A DNA stretch of 8,385 nt from assembly GCA_049318625.1 (NCBI GenBank), contig JBMOGA010000107.1:1-8385 (forward strand). Direction: 5' to 3'. This document shows, one piece after another, positions 6,513 to 8,385 of this stretch. Under the pieces are notes generated by a model that did no database searches, was not told where the DNA came from, and worked only from the letters and a program-made list of their open reading frames with translations. The first letter of the stretch is position 1. Each line of letters begins with the position of its first letter. The DNA is from JBMOGA01 sp049318625 (lineage in GTDB: Bacteria > Pseudomonadota > Alphaproteobacteria > Rhizobiales > Hyphomicrobiaceae). Both the position numbers and the translations under genes were made by a program.

Positions 6513-6528
6513 TTTTTCACGTGAAACA
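6513..6528. other. parS: parS centromere site (ParB binding site)
   Basis: The sequence TTTTTCACGTGAAACA differs from the widely conserved parS consensus TGTTTCACGTGAAACA at one base, T instead of G at position 2. The CACGTG centre (6518-6523) and the whole right half are perfect. In bacteria ParB-CTP clamps load at such sites and spread to organise and segregate the origin region. It lies about 3.4 kb from the centre of the predicted oriC, where parS is expected, since in alphaproteobacteria rho, mnmE, mnmG and parAB cluster near the origin. The site sits between the rho terminator and the GNAT coding region, and the GTG of CACGTG is the predicted GNAT start codon. Confidence 0.85.
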
Positions 6529-7249
6529 CGCGAATCATCTCGGCCAACCTGTCGGTGTCCCTGTTGCTGGCTGGGTGACACGGCCGCTGCCGCCGCGCAC
6601 CGCAATGACCGGGCGCTTCTGCCGGGTCGAGCCCCTGACCGAATTTCATGCGGCCGACCTCTACGCGGCCAATGGGCTGGATCACGATGGACAGAACTGG
6701 ACCTACCTCGGGGTGGGGCCTTTTGCGGACTTCGAGGGGTATCGGGCCTGGGTCGCGTCGGTGGTGCCGAGCGAAGATCCGCAGTTTCACGCCATCATCG
6801 ATCTCAATACCGGCAAGCCCGTCGGCGTAGCATCGTTCATGCGGATCGAGCCGAAGAACGGCGTGATCGAGGTCGGTCACCTCAATTTTTCGCCGGCCTT
6901 GCAGCGGACCCCGGCGGCCACCGAAGCCATGTTCTTGATGATGCGGCGGGCCTTCGACGAACTCGGCTACCGCCGTTACGAGTGGAAATGCGACAGCCTC
7001 AACGCGCCGTCACGGCGGGCCGCCGAGCGGCTCGGTTTCGTGTACGAGGGCACGTTTCGGCAGGCCATGGTCTACAAGGGTCGCAGCCGCGATACCGCGT
7101 GGTTTTCGATCATCGACGGGGAGTGGCCGGCCCTGAAAACTGCCTTCGAGTCGTGGCTTGCGCCCGCCAACTTCGATGCGGACGGCCAGCAGCGCTCCGC
7201 ACTGACCGCCTTGATCACAGCTGAGCGCGCGAAAACAGCGAACCGCTGA
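6521..7249 (+). CDS. GNAT-family N-acetyltransferase (RimJ/RimL-like)
   Basis: Encodes a 242-residue protein of the Acetyltransf_3 type of GNAT, the group containing RimJ and RimL, which acetylates amino groups with acetyl-CoA. The N-terminal NHLGQPVG and PLPPRTAMTGRFCRVEPL segments (residues 5-39) match the usual start of this subgroup. The acetyl-CoA pyrophosphate loop is near LQRTPAATEAM (127-137), and NAPSRRAAERLGFVYEG (161-177) is the typical motif B with a C-terminal extension YKGRSRDTAWFSIID. The substrate cannot be told from sequence. The GTG at 6521 has GGAAGGGG at 6504-6511, 9 bases upstream; the next in-frame ATG at 6605 would cut off the conserved N-terminus. The start codon lies within the parS site and 20 bp after the rho terminator, so it needs its own promoter or read-through. 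It ends 19 bp from the convergent hydroxylase gene. Confidence 0.9.
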   Translation: MKHANHLGQPVGVPVAGWVTRPLPPRTAMTGRFCRVEPLTEFHAADLYAANGLDHDGQNWTYLGVGPFADFEGYRAWVASVVPSEDPQFHAIIDLNTGKPVGVASFMRIEPKNGVIEVGHLNFSPALQRTPAATEAMFLMMRRAFDELGYRRYEWKCDSLNAPSRRAAERLGFVYEGTFRQAMVYKGRSRDTAWFSIIDGEWPALKTAFESWLAPANFDADGQQRSALTALITAERAKTANR

Positions 7250-7268
7250 TCCGGACCTTACGGGGGTT

Positions 7269-8216
7269 TCAGGCCGCCGAGCGCTTTTGGTCGGGTCGCT
7301 GCTCGGTTCCGGTATCCGCGGGCGTCGTTGGTTTGGCCTCGTATTTCGTGCCCGGCACATAGCGGAACGGGAACAGCAGTTGGTCGATGTAGCCCTTCGG
7401 GAATGCCGGGGCCTCGTCGATACCCATGTCGTGGGCCTTGATCTGGCGCGGCGGTTCGAGCTGAAGGGTACCGATCATGCGGTCCCAAACGGTCAGAAAC
7501 AGACCGAAATTTACGTCGCCCTCTTTGCCCCAGTTGACGTGGTGCAAGTGATGCAGCCGCCCGATCGACAAGTGCGGCCGGAACGGGCCGAGGGCGTAGT
7601 CGACGTTCGAATGCTGGACAACGAGTTGTATAGATATTGCCAGACCGAGCAGCACGGCGACCTCGAGCGGCATGCCGGCAATCGCGAGGGGCGCGGTGCC
7701 AAGTGCGAGATCGACGGTTTGGTGCAGCGGGTGGCGCACCAGTCCGTTGAAGCCGTAAAGCCGCGGAACGCCATGGTGGACCGCGTGCAGGCGCCAAAGT
7801 ACGGGAATCCGGTGACTGGCGAAGTGCAGCATCATGAGCGCGAAGTCGGCCAACACCAGTGCCAGCAGGAACTGCGCGATCAGCGGCCAGCTGGTCGGCC
7901 AGATGCCGTCCCAGGGCGTCAGCCAGGCAATCACCGGCACCAGCGCGATCGCGTTGATGTTCGAGATCTCATAGACGATGGCATGAATTATGTTGGCGGA
8001 TGAGTCGCCATGGTCATGGTTCCACTCGTCGTGGAACGGGTTCAACCTCTCGGCGATAAACGCTGTGCCAACGGCAACCATGAGGATTGCTATCAGCCAC
8101 GCCCACGGCGCACCGGTCGTCACGATGTAAAAGCCGAGGCCGTTGAGGCCGAGGATCATGAAAGGCGCATAGCCGTAGTGCGCCAGAGCTTTCAAGACAG
8201 ACATCACGTTACTCAC
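7269..8216 (-). CDS. Fatty acid hydroxylase / sterol desaturase-like membrane protein
   Basis: Encodes a 315-residue integral membrane protein of the fatty acid hydroxylase superfamily, di-iron enzymes that hydroxylate or desaturate lipids, carotenoids or sterol-like molecules. The histidine clusters are visible: HFASH (residues 131-135), HAVHH (144-148), RHPLHQ (161-166) and HHLHH (222-226), plus QHSNVD at 201-206. Hydrophobic segments lie at about 17-33, 38-55, 86-102, 111-130 and 174-200. The C-terminal 25 residues are polar and low in complexity. The substrate cannot be assigned. The GTG at 8216 has GGGAA only four bases upstream; an ATG at 8204 (residue 5) is an alternative start. It is transcribed toward the GNAT gene with a 19-bp gap and is unrelated to the heme and replication genes, which suggests that the conserved origin-side gene order ends here. 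Confidence 0.9.
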   Translation of the reverse strand: MSNVMSVLKALAHYGYAPFMILGLNGLGFYIVTTGAPWAWLIAILMVAVGTAFIAERLNPFHDEWNHDHGDSSANIIHAIVYEISNINAIALVPVIAWLTPWDGIWPTSWPLIAQFLLALVLADFALMMLHFASHRIPVLWRLHAVHHGVPRLYGFNGLVRHPLHQTVDLALGTAPLAIAGMPLEVAVLLGLAISIQLVVQHSNVDYALGPFRPHLSIGRLHHLHHVNWGKEGDVNFGLFLTVWDRMIGTLQLEPPRQIKAHDMGIDEAPAFPKGYIDQLLFPFRYVPGTKYEAKPTTPADTGTEQRPDQKRSAA

Positions 8217-8278
8217 TTACTTCCCGTCGTTTCTTACATGCGCTGATCTGTGTTGGAAAGTACTTAAGGCCTCATCAC

Positions 8279-8385
8279 TTAACGCCGGATCTGTGCACGT
8301 TGTCTCAACTGGTTACGATAGAACGCCCGATATGGCGCGACGATCAGGAAGGGAACCGCGTCAAACAAGGTGAGAACCGCGGCGG
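8279..8385 (-). CDS. C-terminal end of a probable membrane protein (partial)
   Basis: A minus-strand frame enters from the right window edge and ends at a TAA at 8279-8281, giving 34 residues. It includes the hydrophobic VLTLFDAVPFLIVAPY followed by a basic tail, FYRNQLRQRAQIRR. A hydrophobic segment ending in an arginine-rich tail looks like the cytoplasmic end of a membrane protein. Its stop lies 62 bp upstream of the hydroxylase start on the same strand, so the two could be co-transcribed. The family is not recognised and the piece is short, so it could be a chance open frame. Confidence 0.45.
   Translation of the reverse strand, partial: AAVLTLFDAVPFLIVAPYRAFYRNQLRQRAQIRR

Noticed and set aside
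7250..7268. Bidirectional terminator between the GNAT and hydroxylase genes
   Set aside because: The gap is 19 bases and shows no clear hairpin or T-run.
8264..8282. Two TTAA half-sites upstream of the hydroxylase, like a CtrA site
   Set aside because: The spacing is 11 bases, whereas the CtrA consensus needs TTAA-N7-TTAA.

Overview
The window looks like a piece of an alphaproteobacterial chromosome. It is GC-rich, with mostly short spacers and overlapping genes, and the encoded proteins resemble alphaproteobacterial versions. No phage, insertion sequence, CRISPR array, tRNA or rRNA was seen. The main interpretation is that this is the chromosomal replication origin neighbourhood. In Caulobacter crescentus and Rickettsia the origin lies between hemE and the gene once called RP001/CC0001, which encodes a DUF299 protein (the PPDK regulator family). 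The same two genes diverge here from a 417-bp gap.

Left arm (about 90-2939), all on the minus strand and reading away from the gap: ppsR (PPDK regulator), maf (nucleotide pyrophosphatase, overlapping ppsR by 11 bp), coaE (dephospho-CoA kinase) and dnaQ (polymerase III epsilon subunit). This follows the Caulobacter order but lacks aroE between maf and coaE.

Centre (2940-3356): no gene. It holds several degenerate DnaA-box-like 9-mers, short inverted repeats and an AT-rich stretch next to hemE. It is the best candidate for oriC.

Right arm (3357-7249), all on the plus strand: hemE (uroporphyrinogen decarboxylase) and hemJ (protoporphyrinogen oxidase, GTGA overlap), two steps of heme synthesis, then rho (transcription terminator) with a clear intrinsic terminator behind it, then a GNAT acetyltransferase. 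A near-perfect parS centromere site (15 of 16 bases) lies between the rho terminator and the GNAT gene and contains the GNAT start codon. hemH, often found beside these heme genes, is absent.

Far right (7269-8385), minus strand: a fatty acid hydroxylase/sterol desaturase-like membrane protein, convergent with the GNAT gene, and the C-terminal end of another probable membrane protein cut by the window edge.

On both sides of the gap genes read outward, so replication starting there would be co-directional with transcription. The protein families are ordinary. The unusual content is the combination of origin and centromere signals within about 3.4 kb.
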